A stretch of DNA of 64,000 nt from Pseudomonas viridiflava. GTDB lineage: Bacteria > Pseudomonadota > Gammaproteobacteria > Pseudomonadales > Pseudomonadaceae. How positions within the stretch are numbered: the first letter of the stretch is position 1; each line of letters starts with the position of its first letter. Shown here piece after piece: positions 25,811 through 35,204 of this stretch. The notes below the pieces were generated by a model, which had not been told where the DNA came from, searched no databases, and was given only the letters and a program-made list of their open reading frames with translations. The translations under genes and the position numbers were made by a program. The stretch covers positions 62,001 through 126,000 of the forward strand of contig NZ_UTBZ01000140.1 in the NCBI RefSeq assembly GCF_900580865.1, in the 5' to 3' direction.

Positions 25811-27222
25811 TCTTTGGACGCCAGTTCGGTGCCAGGAATGGTCAAGTGCTGACCGACTTTCAACTCATCGCTTTTCAGGTTGTTGGCAGCGCGCAACGTG
25901 GCCGGCGACACCTGATAGCGCACACCGATCATCGCCAGCGTTTCGCCCGGGCCAACGCGATGATCGCGCGGGCCTTGGGCGATCTTGCCGGAATCACGCA
26001 GCCAGGCAATGTAGGTGCCCGGTGGCGGGTTCTGCTGGAAGAACTGGCGCACGCCGCTGCTGATCGAACGTGCCAGCGCTTGCTGGTGGCTCGATGCCGA
26101 GAGCTTGTTGGCTTCGTTGGCATTGGAGATAAACCCGGTTTCGACCAGGATCGACGGGATGTCCGGCGACTTCAACACCATGAACCCGGCCTGTTCCACG
26201 CGCTGTTTGTGCAGCGGCGTAACGCGACCGATGTTGGTCAGGACTTTCTGCCCAACGTTGAGGCTGGAGGTCAGCGAGGCGGTCATCGAAAGGTCGAGCA
26301 ACACGCCGGCGAGCATGCGGTCCTTGTCGTCGAGACTGACGTTGCCGGCACCACCGATCAAGTCAGAACGGTTTTCGCTGTCGGCCAGCCAACGGGCGGT
26401 CTCCGACGTGGCACCGCGATCAGACAGGGCAAACACCGATGCACCAAAGGCTGCGGCAGACGGCGCAGCGTCGGCGTGAATCGACACGAACAGGTCGGCG
26501 CCCTTCTTGCGGGCGATTTCGGTACGGCCGCGCAACGGGATGAAGTAGTCGCCAGTACGGGTAAGTTCGGCGCGGAAACCTTTCATGCCGTTGACCTGAC
26601 GCTGCAGTTCGCGGGCGATCTGCAGTACCACGTCTTTCTCACGCTGGCCGCGCGAGCCGGATGCACCCGGGTCTTCGCCGCCGTGGCCGGCGTCGATCAC
26701 CACAATAATGTCGCGCTTGCCGGCCGGGGCTGGCGGCAACTTGATTGCAGGTTCGGTTGGAGTTACCGGCACCGCTGGCACGGTCGCCACCTGCGGCGTT
26801 GGCGCAGGCGGCGGTGCGGCGTCGGCCGGGTTATCGAACAGGTCGACCACCAGACGGTTGCCATACTGCGCGTTCGGCGCCAGCGAGAAGCTTTTCGGGG
26901 TGACGGCTTTTTTCAGGTCGATGACCACACGCAGGTCGGTCGGCGTACGCTGGGCCGAGCGCATCGCGGTGATCGGCGTGTTCGCGGTCTGCACATTCAG
27001 CGGCGCACCAAGGGTGGCGCCGTTGATGTCGATTACCAGCCGGTCCGGTGCGGTCAGGGTAAACACGCTGTGCTGCACCGGGCCGCTCAGGTCGAAGACC
27101 AGTCGCGTGTTGTCCGGCGCCCGCCACAGGCGCACGCTGTTGACCTTCGAATCGGCCACAGCGTTGACGGTTACTGCCATCAACAACAGTCCAGCGGCAG
27201 CCACCAACGCGCGAAAGCGCAT
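25807..27222 (-). CDS. amiB: N-acetylmuramoyl-L-alanine amidase AmiB
   Basis: 471 residues from the chosen start. A signal peptide (MRFRALVAAAGLLLMAVT) precedes an AMIN domain for septal targeting, a Pro/Thr-rich linker, the Amidase_3 zinc domain and a C-terminal LysM domain (HRVGPGETLAMIGVRYQV). The catalytic part shows VIDAGHGGEDPGA (first zinc His), the ELTRTGD block, SIHADA (second His) and LVETGF (catalytic Glu). It cleaves peptidoglycan cross-wall material during daughter-cell separation, normally activated by EnvC-type partners. ATGs at 27237 and 27234 are also possible starts; 27222 gives the best signal peptide. Confidence 0.95.
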   Translation of the reverse strand: MRFRALVAAAGLLLMAVTVNAVADSKVNSVRLWRAPDNTRLVFDLSGPVQHSVFTLTAPDRLVIDINGATLGAPLNVQTANTPITAMRSAQRTPTDLRVVIDLKKAVTPKSFSLAPNAQYGNRLVVDLFDNPADAAPPPAPTPQVATVPAVPVTPTEPAIKLPPAPAGKRDIIVVIDAGHGGEDPGASGSRGQREKDVVLQIARELQRQVNGMKGFRAELTRTGDYFIPLRGRTEIARKKGADLFVSIHADAAPSAAAFGASVFALSDRGATSETARWLADSENRSDLIGGAGNVSLDDKDRMLAGVLLDLSMTASLTSSLNVGQKVLTNIGRVTPLHKQRVEQAGFMVLKSPDIPSILVETGFISNANEANKLSASSHQQALARSISSGVRQFFQQNPPPGTYIAWLRDSGKIAQGPRDHRVGPGETLAMIGVRYQVSPATLRAANNLKSDELKVGQHLTIPGTELASKE

Positions 27223-27237
27223 ACCTAACCCCATCAT

Positions 27238-27708
27238 TTAATTGGATTCCAACGCCAAAGCGGCACACCAGGCCTCGCCACGCGAGCCCTGGGATAAAAT
27301 TTTCAGCGAACGCCCGCTGTCTTGCGGGCTAATGGTAATGGTCAGGTCAGGCTTTGGCAAAAAGCCTGCACCTTTATCGGGCCATTCGATCAGGCACATC
27401 GCGTCGTCTTCGAAGTAGTCGCGGATACCGAGAAACTCCAGCTCTTCCGGATCGACCAGGCGATACAGGTCGAAGTGGAAGGCGCGGATGTCACCGATCT
27501 CGTAGGGTTCGACCAGGGTGAAGGTCGGACTTTTTACCGAGCCGACATGGCCCAAGCCGCGAATGATGCCCCGCGACAGGGTGGTTTTGCCCATGCCCAG
27601 GTTGCCTTCGAGAAAAATCAGTCCGTGGCCCTGGGTCACGCGGGCGATCCGTGCGCCAAAGTCGCTCATGGCCTGTTCATCGGCCAGGTACAGGGTTACT
27701 TCAGACAC
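27238..27708 (-). CDS. tsaE: tRNA threonylcarbamoyladenosine biosynthesis ATPase TsaE
   Basis: 156 residues. TsaE works with TsaB and TsaD in making t6A37 on ANN-decoding tRNAs. The P-loop EGNLGMGKTTLSRG, the switch SPTFTLVEPYE and the HFDLYRL motif are typical. Its last codon directly abuts amiB and its first 13 bases overlap the end of nnr, so the three genes are read as one message. Confidence 0.96.
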   Translation of the reverse strand: MSEVTLYLADEQAMSDFGARIARVTQGHGLIFLEGNLGMGKTTLSRGIIRGLGHVGSVKSPTFTLVEPYEIGDIRAFHFDLYRLVDPEELEFLGIRDYFEDDAMCLIEWPDKGAGFLPKPDLTITISPQDSGRSLKILSQGSRGEAWCAALALESN

Positions 27709-29195
27709 GGTGCTTGCTCCTCCAACAACTGACGAATGGCTGGAATCAGATCACTGGCCGCCAGCCCACGGCCGAATTTTCCTTGTTGCTGACCGGCATT
27801 GGCGTGCAGCCAGACCGCCAGACACGCCGCATCAAAACCGGTCATGCCTTGCGCCAGCAGCGCACCGGTCAAACCGGCGAGCACGTCGCCCAGCCCGGCT
27901 GTGGCCATGGCCGGATGACCTTGGTGACACAGCGCCAGACGGCCATCGGGATGGGCGATCAGGCTGCCGGCGCCTTTCAACACCACAACCGTTGTATATT
28001 TTTTGCTCAATGCCAACGCTGCCGCCGGACGATCCGCTTGCACTTCGGCGGTACTGATTCCCAGCAAACGCGCGGCTTCGCCCGGATGCGGGGTGATCAC
28101 GCACTCCTTGGGCAGTTGAACGAAACCGCTCGCCAGCAGGTTTAGCGCATCGGCGTCCCACACTTGCGGCAGTGCTGCGTTGGCGGCCGCCGACAACAGT
28201 GCGCGGCCCCAACTGGCCTGCCCAAGTCCCGGGCCGACGACCAGCGTCGAGACTTTTTCCAGCAAGCCCATCAACTGATTGGCCGAGGACGTGCCGAGCA
28301 CCATGGCTTCCGGCACGCGAGTCAACGCTGCGGGCACGTGTTCAGGACGGGTCGCCAGCGAAACCATGCCCGCGCCGCTGCGCAGAGCCGTTTCGGTGCC
28401 GAGCAGAATCGCTCCGCCAAAACCGTGGTCGCCACCGATCAGCAGCACGTGCCCGAAGCGACCCTTGTGCGACGCAGGCGTACGTGGCGCCAATCGAGGA
28501 AGATTAGCTGTGTTGAGCCGTTGGGCGATGACCGGAATGTCACGATAGATGTCGGCGCTGGCCTGCAAATCGTTAAACACCAATTCGCCGATATGATCCG
28601 CCGCGTCCCCGGTGAACAAACCGAGCTTCAGCCCGATGAAAGTCACCGTCAGATCGGCCTCTACGGCGGCACCGAGCACGTGCCCAGTGTCAGCGCTCAG
28701 TCCAGAAGGGATATCGACAGCTGTCACCGGCAAACAGCTGGCGTTGATGGCTTTGATCGCCGACACGTAAGGCTCGCGCACATCCCCGCTCAGACCCGTG
28801 CCGAGCAATGCATCGAGAATGATCCCGCGCAATTCGCTTTCAGCCTGCCAGCTCTGCACCGCAACACCTTCCGCCAACGCCTCGGCATGGGCCAGCGCGG
28901 CATCGCCCTGCAAACGCTGCGGATCGCCGACCGCCAACACCCGCACCTGCCAGCCGGCTCGCTGCGCCATGGCCGCGACCAGATAACCATCACCGGCATT
29001 GTTGCCATGCCCGGCCAGCACCGACAGTTCAGTAGCCGACGGCCATTGCCGCACCAACGCTCGCCACGTCGCATGCGCCGCGCGCTGCATCAATTCGAAG
29101 CCCGGCGTGCCGGCGGCAATCAGCCGTGCATCGAGTTCGCGCACCTGTGCGGCGCCATACAGCGCGTCGGGTAATTGATCTTTCGTGTGCGGCAT
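27696..29195 (-). CDS. nnr: Bifunctional NAD(P)H-hydrate epimerase / ADP-dependent dehydratase
   Basis: 499 residues. The two domains together repair NADHX and NADPHX, damaged hydrated cofactors. The N-terminal epimerase (NnrE, about residues 1-210) has GHGNNAGDGYLVA and VDIPSGLSADTG. The C-terminal dehydratase (NnrD) has KGRFGHVLLIGGD, GPGLGQ, TPHPGEAARLLG and ATAGLGDVLAGLTGALLAQG. The start at 29195 is the conserved MPHTKDQLPDALY; an 86-codon in-frame extension crosses into the divergent queG gene and is rejected. Confidence 0.96.
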   Translation of the reverse strand: MPHTKDQLPDALYGAAQVRELDARLIAAGTPGFELMQRAAHATWRALVRQWPSATELSVLAGHGNNAGDGYLVAAMAQRAGWQVRVLAVGDPQRLQGDAALAHAEALAEGVAVQSWQAESELRGIILDALLGTGLSGDVREPYVSAIKAINASCLPVTAVDIPSGLSADTGHVLGAAVEADLTVTFIGLKLGLFTGDAADHIGELVFNDLQASADIYRDIPVIAQRLNTANLPRLAPRTPASHKGRFGHVLLIGGDHGFGGAILLGTETALRSGAGMVSLATRPEHVPAALTRVPEAMVLGTSSANQLMGLLEKVSTLVVGPGLGQASWGRALLSAAANAALPQVWDADALNLLASGFVQLPKECVITPHPGEAARLLGISTAEVQADRPAAALALSKKYTTVVVLKGAGSLIAHPDGRLALCHQGHPAMATAGLGDVLAGLTGALLAQGMTGFDAACLAVWLHANAGQQQGKFGRGLAASDLIPAIRQLLEEQAPCLK

Positions 29196-29258
29196 GCGTC
29201 TTCGGGCTCCGATGTCTGGCAGAATTATACGCACCTCAGCTCCGGTTTCTCTCGTCTC

Positions 29259-30332
29259 ATGTCCGCCATCACCACAGACCTGCCCGCCCTCGCCCAATCC
29301 ATCAAGGATTGGGGCCGCGAGTTGGGCTTTCAGCAAGTCGGCATCAGCGGTCTCGACCTGGCCGAGCATGAGCAGCACCTCGCGCGCTGGCTCGAAGCCG
29401 GCTACCACGGCGAAATGGACTACATGGGCGCCCATGGCAGCAAACGCTCGCACCCCGAAGAACTGGTGCCGGGCACTTTACGTGTGGTCTCGCTGCGCAT
29501 GGACTACCTGCCCGGCGACACGCAAATGGCGCAAATGCTCGCGCAACCGGAAAAAGCCTACGTGTCGCGTTATGCCTTGGGCCGCGATTACCACAAATTG
29601 ATCCGTAAACGTGTGCAGCAATTGGCCGACAGGATTCAGACCGAGATCGGCCCGTTCGGGTTTCGTGCCTTTGTCGACAGCGCCCCGGTGCTGGAAAAAG
29701 CCATCGCCGAACAGGCCGGGCTGGGCTGGATCGGCAAAAACACTCTGGTGCTGAACCGCAAGGCCGGCAGTTATTTCTTTCTCAGCGAACTGTTCGTCGA
29801 CCTGCCGTTGCCGGTGGATGAACCGCACAGCACCGAGCACTGCGGCCGCTGCACCGCATGCCTCGACATCTGCCCGACCAACGCCTTCGTCGGCCCATAT
29901 GTGCTGGACGCACGGCGCTGCATTTCCTATCTGACCATCGAATTGAAAACAGCAATCCCCGAGGATCTGCGACCGCTGATCGGCAATCGCGTGTTCGGCT
30001 GCGACGACTGCCAGATCGTCTGCCCGTGGAACCGCTTCGCCAAGCCCTCAGGGGAGAGCGATTTCAAGCCACGGCACAACCTCGACAATGCCGAATTGGC
30101 CGAGTTGTTTTTGTGGGATGAAGAGAAGTTTTTGAGCAACACCGAAGGTTCGCCGTTGCGGCGAGCGGGGTATGAGCGCTGGTTGAGGAATCTGGCGGTG
30201 GGGCTGGGCAATGCGCCCTCAACGATTCCGGTACTGGAAGCGTTGAAGGCGCGACGGGATTATCCGTCAGAGTTGGTTAGAGAACATGTGGAGTGGGCAC
30301 TGGGACGGCACTCCAGACCTTCAAACCCATAA
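29259..30332 (+). CDS. queG: Epoxyqueuosine reductase
   Basis: 357 residues. QueG carries out the last step of queuosine synthesis, reducing epoxyqueuosine in the tRNA wobble position with cobalamin and two [4Fe-4S] clusters. Both ferredoxin-like cluster motifs are visible: CGRCTACLDICPTNA and CDDCQIVCPWNR. The start is MSAITTDLPALAQ at 29259; the frame continues upstream to 29175 but would enter nnr. It is divergent to nnr with 63 bases between, in which AATTATAC (29223-29230) may serve as its -10. It marks the left edge of the accessory island. Confidence 0.97.
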   Translation: MSAITTDLPALAQSIKDWGRELGFQQVGISGLDLAEHEQHLARWLEAGYHGEMDYMGAHGSKRSHPEELVPGTLRVVSLRMDYLPGDTQMAQMLAQPEKAYVSRYALGRDYHKLIRKRVQQLADRIQTEIGPFGFRAFVDSAPVLEKAIAEQAGLGWIGKNTLVLNRKAGSYFFLSELFVDLPLPVDEPHSTEHCGRCTACLDICPTNAFVGPYVLDARRCISYLTIELKTAIPEDLRPLIGNRVFGCDDCQIVCPWNRFAKPSGESDFKPRHNLDNAELAELFLWDEEKFLSNTEGSPLRRAGYERWLRNLAVGLGNAPSTIPVLEALKARRDYPSELVREHVEWALGRHSRPSNP

Positions 30333-30357
30333 AGGGCAGGCAAGGTATTCAGGCTGC

Positions 30358-33300
30358 TCACATGCGCGTTGTAATCATACTTTTAGCCGCTTTTACTCTT
30401 CCGGGGGTCTCCTTCTCATTCCAATGGCCGCCCGCCTGCAGGACTTTGCAAACTCTCGTATTACTGTCCTCTAGAAGGTAGATACGCTCCCCACGTCCTT
30501 TCGAACTCGTAAAAAAAACATGCGTTACTTTTCTTCCATGGCCGGCTGCGCCTAACTCCTCGTAATACATCACATGCACGCCCGCTGCTTGTGTGGGGGC
30601 CATATCGCTTTCCACGGATCCGTAGAACTTTTCAGCCATTTTTTTCCTTTCGTCAGTGGAAATTGAGTTTTTCTTGGCCCTATGCAATTGCCAAGGTTCG
30701 TCCGGCACTGTCTCCACGGGCGCATTGGCTTTTTTGGCCGCAGCCCTCTGGCCTTTTCCACCAGCCTTCAAATATTGCCCCGATTTGCCTGCCCCCTTGC
30801 CACTGAGCCCTTGGCTAAAGGCTGAAGCCATCTTCCTGCCGGCATTCACGGCAGCTTTTGCACCCGCGGCCAAACCTGCACCGAGCGAAGCCAGCCCAAG
30901 ACCGAAACTGATCCAGCCCAATATCTCGCCTGCTGGAGAACCCGGTGCCAGCTCATTGACCACCTCACTGGCAATACCCGCCAGACCTGAAGTCACCGCC
31001 AGCCCCAATGCTGCCGCTGCCCATGGCGTCGCCGCGCCCATCGTCAACACGCTGGCAACAACCCCGAGAATACCGAGTCCGATGCCCAGGATCGATTGCC
31101 AGGAAATATGCCCGGTAGGGTCAACACGATTGACAGGGTCGCCCAGGCAATAACTGTAGGCGTTCAATCCACCCGCGCCGAACGGACTCATGCTGTCGGG
31201 GGCGAGAAAACGCATCAGTGTCGGACTATAGGCCCTGTAACCGTTACCCAGCAGATACAACCCGGTCACCGGATCCAGCTGCTCGCCGTTGAACCCCGAC
31301 AGGCTGAACAAACCACCTTCGACAGGACGATGCCCGTAAGGGCTGTAGGCGCAATCGGCGAGCTGTTCCTCCCCCAGCGTCGCCAGCACGCTTTGCTGCT
31401 GATCGGTGCCAAACAGCTGCGCGCCGGCGTTCAAACCGAGTTGCTGTTGCCCCACAAGCGCTCCACCATGACGCACAACACTGGATGAGTTTTCACCACT
31501 CACCTCATTGGCGACCCGGCCTGCGTAGTAGTAACGCTGGGTAGTTACCTTGTCGGGTTGCGACAGTTCAACCAGATCGTCGAAACCGTCGTAATGGTAG
31601 CCACGAATGACTGAACCGCCTGCGCCGGACAGTTGTTCGAGACGTCCGAACGCGTCATAGGCCAGGGTTCGCGCCTGGTCGTCCTTGATCATCCTGCCGT
31701 TGGCGTCGTATTCCAGCGTCACTGCCGGTGGATAGTCGACATGGGAATGCTTGACTGCGCTGAGCTGCACAGGATCGGGATTGTCATAACTGAAGGTGGT
31801 CAGATTCACGCCCAGCGGGAATTTCGTCTGCACGGTAAGAATGTTATCCAGCGCATCGAAGGTGAATTTCTGCTGAACAATTTCCTTGCCGTACGGATCG
31901 CGGGGCTTTTGGGTACCGGCACAGTCGTACTGGATCAGACGTCCGCGCACATCGTAGGTGAATTGTTCATCACGCAATAACTGCGTGCCGCGCCTGGAGA
32001 CTTTCTGCGCCAGTTTGCCAGCATGCGTGTAAGTCGATTCCAGCGTCTGGTCGGGCTGGCCCTGAATCTCGAAAGTACGCCGGGTTTCACGACCGATATC
32101 GTCATAGGCAAACCGGGTGATCATGTGACGCTTGATCGACGTTTCTTCGGTCGTTGTCCAATCCAGCATCCCCGTCTGGATGTTGTAGTGGAATTCGGTT
32201 TTCAACGAACCCTGCGAGGTAGATAGCAGGCGGCCGTGCTTATCGTATTCGGATCTGTTTTCGACTCCGAGCACATCGACATGGGTGACCGGTCGCCCCT
32301 GCAGGGACCAGGTACTGGACGTTGCTTTCGTGATAGCGCCGAAAGTCGTCGTTTCGGTTTTGAGGCGTCCGGAAGGGTAATAGGTAAAGCTGCGTTCCCT
32401 GTCGTTTTCGGTACAGGTCAAGGGATTGCCACTGACGGGGTCGTACGTCATGGTCGTGACCAGTTCCCCTGCCTTGCGCTCCGTCAGCAAACCGCCCAGA
32501 TCGCGCAAGTAAGTGAATTCGGTAGTTTTGCCATCAGCACTCTTGTACCACTGTGGCTGAGTGAAGCCTGCTTCATAGCCAGCCTCGGACTTTCGCCCGC
32601 CCACGGTACTTTGTATCAAACGCCCCAAACCATCATAAGCTTGCTGCCCCAACACTTTGTCACCGACCTTGATGCCGATCGATAGCCCTTCATCACTATG
32701 CTCGGCGTAGTCGGTTAGGACTTCACTGGCGTCGGGCAGGACACTGCGGATTATCCGGTCGAAAACGTCGTACTCATATCGAGTGGTATTGCCGACCGGA
32801 TCTGTCTTGCTGGTTGTGCGCCCGTACCCGTCATAGGTGTAACCGGTTTTGCCCAGACTTTTGCTCTTCAGATTGAAGCTTTCGACACTGAGCGGTTTAC
32901 CGAAGTCATTGACGAGGGTAAGTGTCTTGCCCATCCCCTGGAGCCAATGGGTTTGCTGGCGAAGGACCGGATCCACCTCGCTGTGTTCGATACGCCCATC
33001 GGCATGCAACGTTTTGCCGACCTGGCCCCAGGAATCGAATTCATAGCGGGTGCTGACAGGATAAGGCTTGCCATCACGCCAATCGGTCAGCGTCACTTGC
33101 ACCTTGTTACCGACCGAATCATGCAAAGCAGAATAAAGCGTGCGCGTCTGGATGAGACCGTCCTTGTCGGGATGGTCGCAGTCCTTTTCCTGAACGGTGA
33201 TCACCCGTTCCAGACCGTCATAGGTCACCCGTTGTTCGCCGCCGGCGGGATCGGTAGTCACCATCGTTGCCGGCTGCTGTTTGCTGGCGGCCAGATAGGC

Positions 33301-35124
33301 CCACCGGGTAGCGGCAGCATAGGGGGGGCGGGAAGCAATCGTTTTGCACACTGCGCGGCCGATCGCATCATATTCATGCTCGATGCGCTCGCCATCGACA
33401 CCGACTTCCGATACCAATAATCCAGTCAGCGTCGACAGCACTTTCTCACTGGTCTGTAGCGCGCCGTCGAATCCGCGTGTGCTGGACTTGACCCGCAGCC
33501 TGTCACCCTCAAGTTCATAAGAAAATTCGATTGAGGTTTTTTTATCATTCAGGATGATACTTTGCTCTTTCGTGGCCCCGTGCTTGAGTGGGTCCTTGGG
33601 CGTATCCAGATAGCTGCGTCCGGTTTTCGAACGTATGACCTCAACACCTTCTACAACTTCAAAAAAACGCTCCCCAACCGGTAACACGGATGCCAGTTCC
33701 GCACCTTCCAACGCAGTGTGCAGGGCATAGTCGTAGTACGTGACAGTCGAAGCACCACCCGACGCGGCGGCGGTGACCGTCCTCTTTTTCGGGAATCTGG
33801 AGAAACCCAGCGGATCCACCGGGCAATTTTCGCCACCGCTGGCCGGATAAAATTCCGTCAAAGTCGTCACCCCACTTGGCTCAACGTGCCTGAGCAAGTT
33901 GCCTTCGTGATCGAACTCGGTGACGGTGGTTTCCACACGCTTCTTTTGGGTGCGCCGATCAAGGTGAGTCACCGTATGGACTTTCGGCATGCGGAACTGA
34001 GCCACCTGCTCATTGAAGGGCTTGGTGACGGAGCAGTGATACTCCGTGGCGGTTGCGATCTGGGCGTCGCCACAGGTTGTGACCTCAGCCACCAACAGAT
34101 GGAATTTGTTGTAGGTGCGTTTAATGCGCGTATGTACTCTGCCGCTGACCAACAACTGCTCGTCCGAGGTGTATTCATATTGGCCGGGCGCCAGATAGAG
34201 AGGATCCAGGTCACTGTCCCTGGCCGGGAAGAGGCTCTGCCCAAGGAAGTTATGGTCGGAGTACGTGTATGTCTTGCAGAGTCGGGGCTGGCCGCGCCCA
34301 GGGTAGGTATCGAGAGCGATAACAAACGGCAGTGTCCGTTCCACGCCATTTTGGAAGCTATGACCTTGCCGCTTGTAGCGAATGATTTCTACGCCACGCA
34401 ACGGATTAACGACGCGGCGCAAATAGCTGGCCTCATCAATGACTTCATATTCCAGTTCCCACCCTTTACCGACCGGAAGCTCGATTGCCGTTACCCGAGC
34501 GTTTTTCAAGATCAACTTGTAGTCTGAACTGGACGAGGTATCAGGATGCCGGGTCAACGTGACCTGACCTGCATTGCGTGTAATTTTCAACAGGCATCGT
34601 TTGGCGTCACGGACTTCGCTCAACCTGGGGAACTGGTTGAACAACTCGTGCTTCAACGCGATGCTCACACCGTTCGCCGCGATTATTTTTTCCGCTACGG
34701 CAACCTGAGTGCCAGCCAGGACTTTGAGCAGTTCACGCCGACCATCTTTGTATCGAACTTCATAGCGCCCTGCTCCGGTCACCAACACCTTTGCCGTTTG
34801 CAGCTTCATTTCCTTGAACTTGAGTCCGGTGGACGTCTCGACAGCTTTGTAGCGCTCGCCGTTGGCCAATGTCATGACTTTGCTGCGCAAGTCGTAATTT
34901 GTCAGGGTCAAAGACCAGCCAGTGCCGAAACCGCCATCTGTCTGATTCAGCGGATTAAAACTCAGTGAAAGTGCAAACTCAGGCCCGTTAAGATCCGACG
35001 AATGCAACTTTCCCAACGAGAAGGCGCACGTATACATGCCCGTACGCGGATCGACGCCTCCGGAAACAAACTCACCGAAGTTGAAAGCGTTTGACTGAAC
35101 AGCGGCAGATAAATTACCACCCAT
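30358..35124 (-). CDS. RHS-repeat protein with uncharacterised C-terminal tip
   Basis: 1588 residues. I place the start at 35124 (MGGNLSAAVQSN) because AAGGA lies eight bases upstream; the ATG at 35133 is too close to it. There is no signal peptide and no PAAR domain. Many RHS/YD repeats (YDGYGRTTSK, YDVFDRIIRS, YDAFGRLEQL) should build the hollow RHS shell. The core signature GLYLLGNGYRAYSPTLMRFL...NAYSYCLGDPVNRVDPTGH ends near residue 1339. Two hydrophobic Ala/Gly-rich segments follow, then a basic linker and a ~120-residue tip beginning near APVETVPDEPWQ that I cannot assign. The tip coding region is visibly AT-richer than the core. The queG stop is only 25 bases beyond this stop, so no immunity gene fits downstream. 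Preceded 80 bases upstream by a member of the island's paralog family. Confidence 0.88.
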   Translation of the reverse strand: MGGNLSAAVQSNAFNFGEFVSGGVDPRTGMYTCAFSLGKLHSSDLNGPEFALSLSFNPLNQTDGGFGTGWSLTLTNYDLRSKVMTLANGERYKAVETSTGLKFKEMKLQTAKVLVTGAGRYEVRYKDGRRELLKVLAGTQVAVAEKIIAANGVSIALKHELFNQFPRLSEVRDAKRCLLKITRNAGQVTLTRHPDTSSSSDYKLILKNARVTAIELPVGKGWELEYEVIDEASYLRRVVNPLRGVEIIRYKRQGHSFQNGVERTLPFVIALDTYPGRGQPRLCKTYTYSDHNFLGQSLFPARDSDLDPLYLAPGQYEYTSDEQLLVSGRVHTRIKRTYNKFHLLVAEVTTCGDAQIATATEYHCSVTKPFNEQVAQFRMPKVHTVTHLDRRTQKKRVETTVTEFDHEGNLLRHVEPSGVTTLTEFYPASGGENCPVDPLGFSRFPKKRTVTAAASGGASTVTYYDYALHTALEGAELASVLPVGERFFEVVEGVEVIRSKTGRSYLDTPKDPLKHGATKEQSIILNDKKTSIEFSYELEGDRLRVKSSTRGFDGALQTSEKVLSTLTGLLVSEVGVDGERIEHEYDAIGRAVCKTIASRPPYAAATRWAYLAASKQQPATMVTTDPAGGEQRVTYDGLERVITVQEKDCDHPDKDGLIQTRTLYSALHDSVGNKVQVTLTDWRDGKPYPVSTRYEFDSWGQVGKTLHADGRIEHSEVDPVLRQQTHWLQGMGKTLTLVNDFGKPLSVESFNLKSKSLGKTGYTYDGYGRTTSKTDPVGNTTRYEYDVFDRIIRSVLPDASEVLTDYAEHSDEGLSIGIKVGDKVLGQQAYDGLGRLIQSTVGGRKSEAGYEAGFTQPQWYKSADGKTTEFTYLRDLGGLLTERKAGELVTTMTYDPVSGNPLTCTENDRERSFTYYPSGRLKTETTTFGAITKATSSTWSLQGRPVTHVDVLGVENRSEYDKHGRLLSTSQGSLKTEFHYNIQTGMLDWTTTEETSIKRHMITRFAYDDIGRETRRTFEIQGQPDQTLESTYTHAGKLAQKVSRRGTQLLRDEQFTYDVRGRLIQYDCAGTQKPRDPYGKEIVQQKFTFDALDNILTVQTKFPLGVNLTTFSYDNPDPVQLSAVKHSHVDYPPAVTLEYDANGRMIKDDQARTLAYDAFGRLEQLSGAGGSVIRGYHYDGFDDLVELSQPDKVTTQRYYYAGRVANEVSGENSSSVVRHGGALVGQQQLGLNAGAQLFGTDQQQSVLATLGEEQLADCAYSPYGHRPVEGGLFSLSGFNGEQLDPVTGLYLLGNGYRAYSPTLMRFLAPDSMSPFGAGGLNAYSYCLGDPVNRVDPTGHISWQSILGIGLGILGVVASVLTMGAATPWAAAALGLAVTSGLAGIASEVVNELAPGSPAGEILGWISFGLGLASLGAGLAAGAKAAVNAGRKMASAFSQGLSGKGAGKSGQYLKAGGKGQRAAAKKANAPVETVPDEPWQLHRAKKNSISTDERKKMAEKFYGSVESDMAPTQAAGVHVMYYEELGAAGHGRKVTHVFFTSSKGRGERIYLLEDSNTRVCKVLQAGGHWNEKETPGRVKAAKSMITTRM

Positions 35125-35204
35125 TGAAAACATCCTTTTATTTCAAGATTCAGATATTGGCAGATCAAATTGACCAGCAAAAACTTGCTGGCCACAGAAC
35201 GAAA

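Noticed and set aside
30333..30357. Immunity gene downstream of the RHS gene
   Set aside because: Only 25 bases separate the convergent queG and RHS stops.
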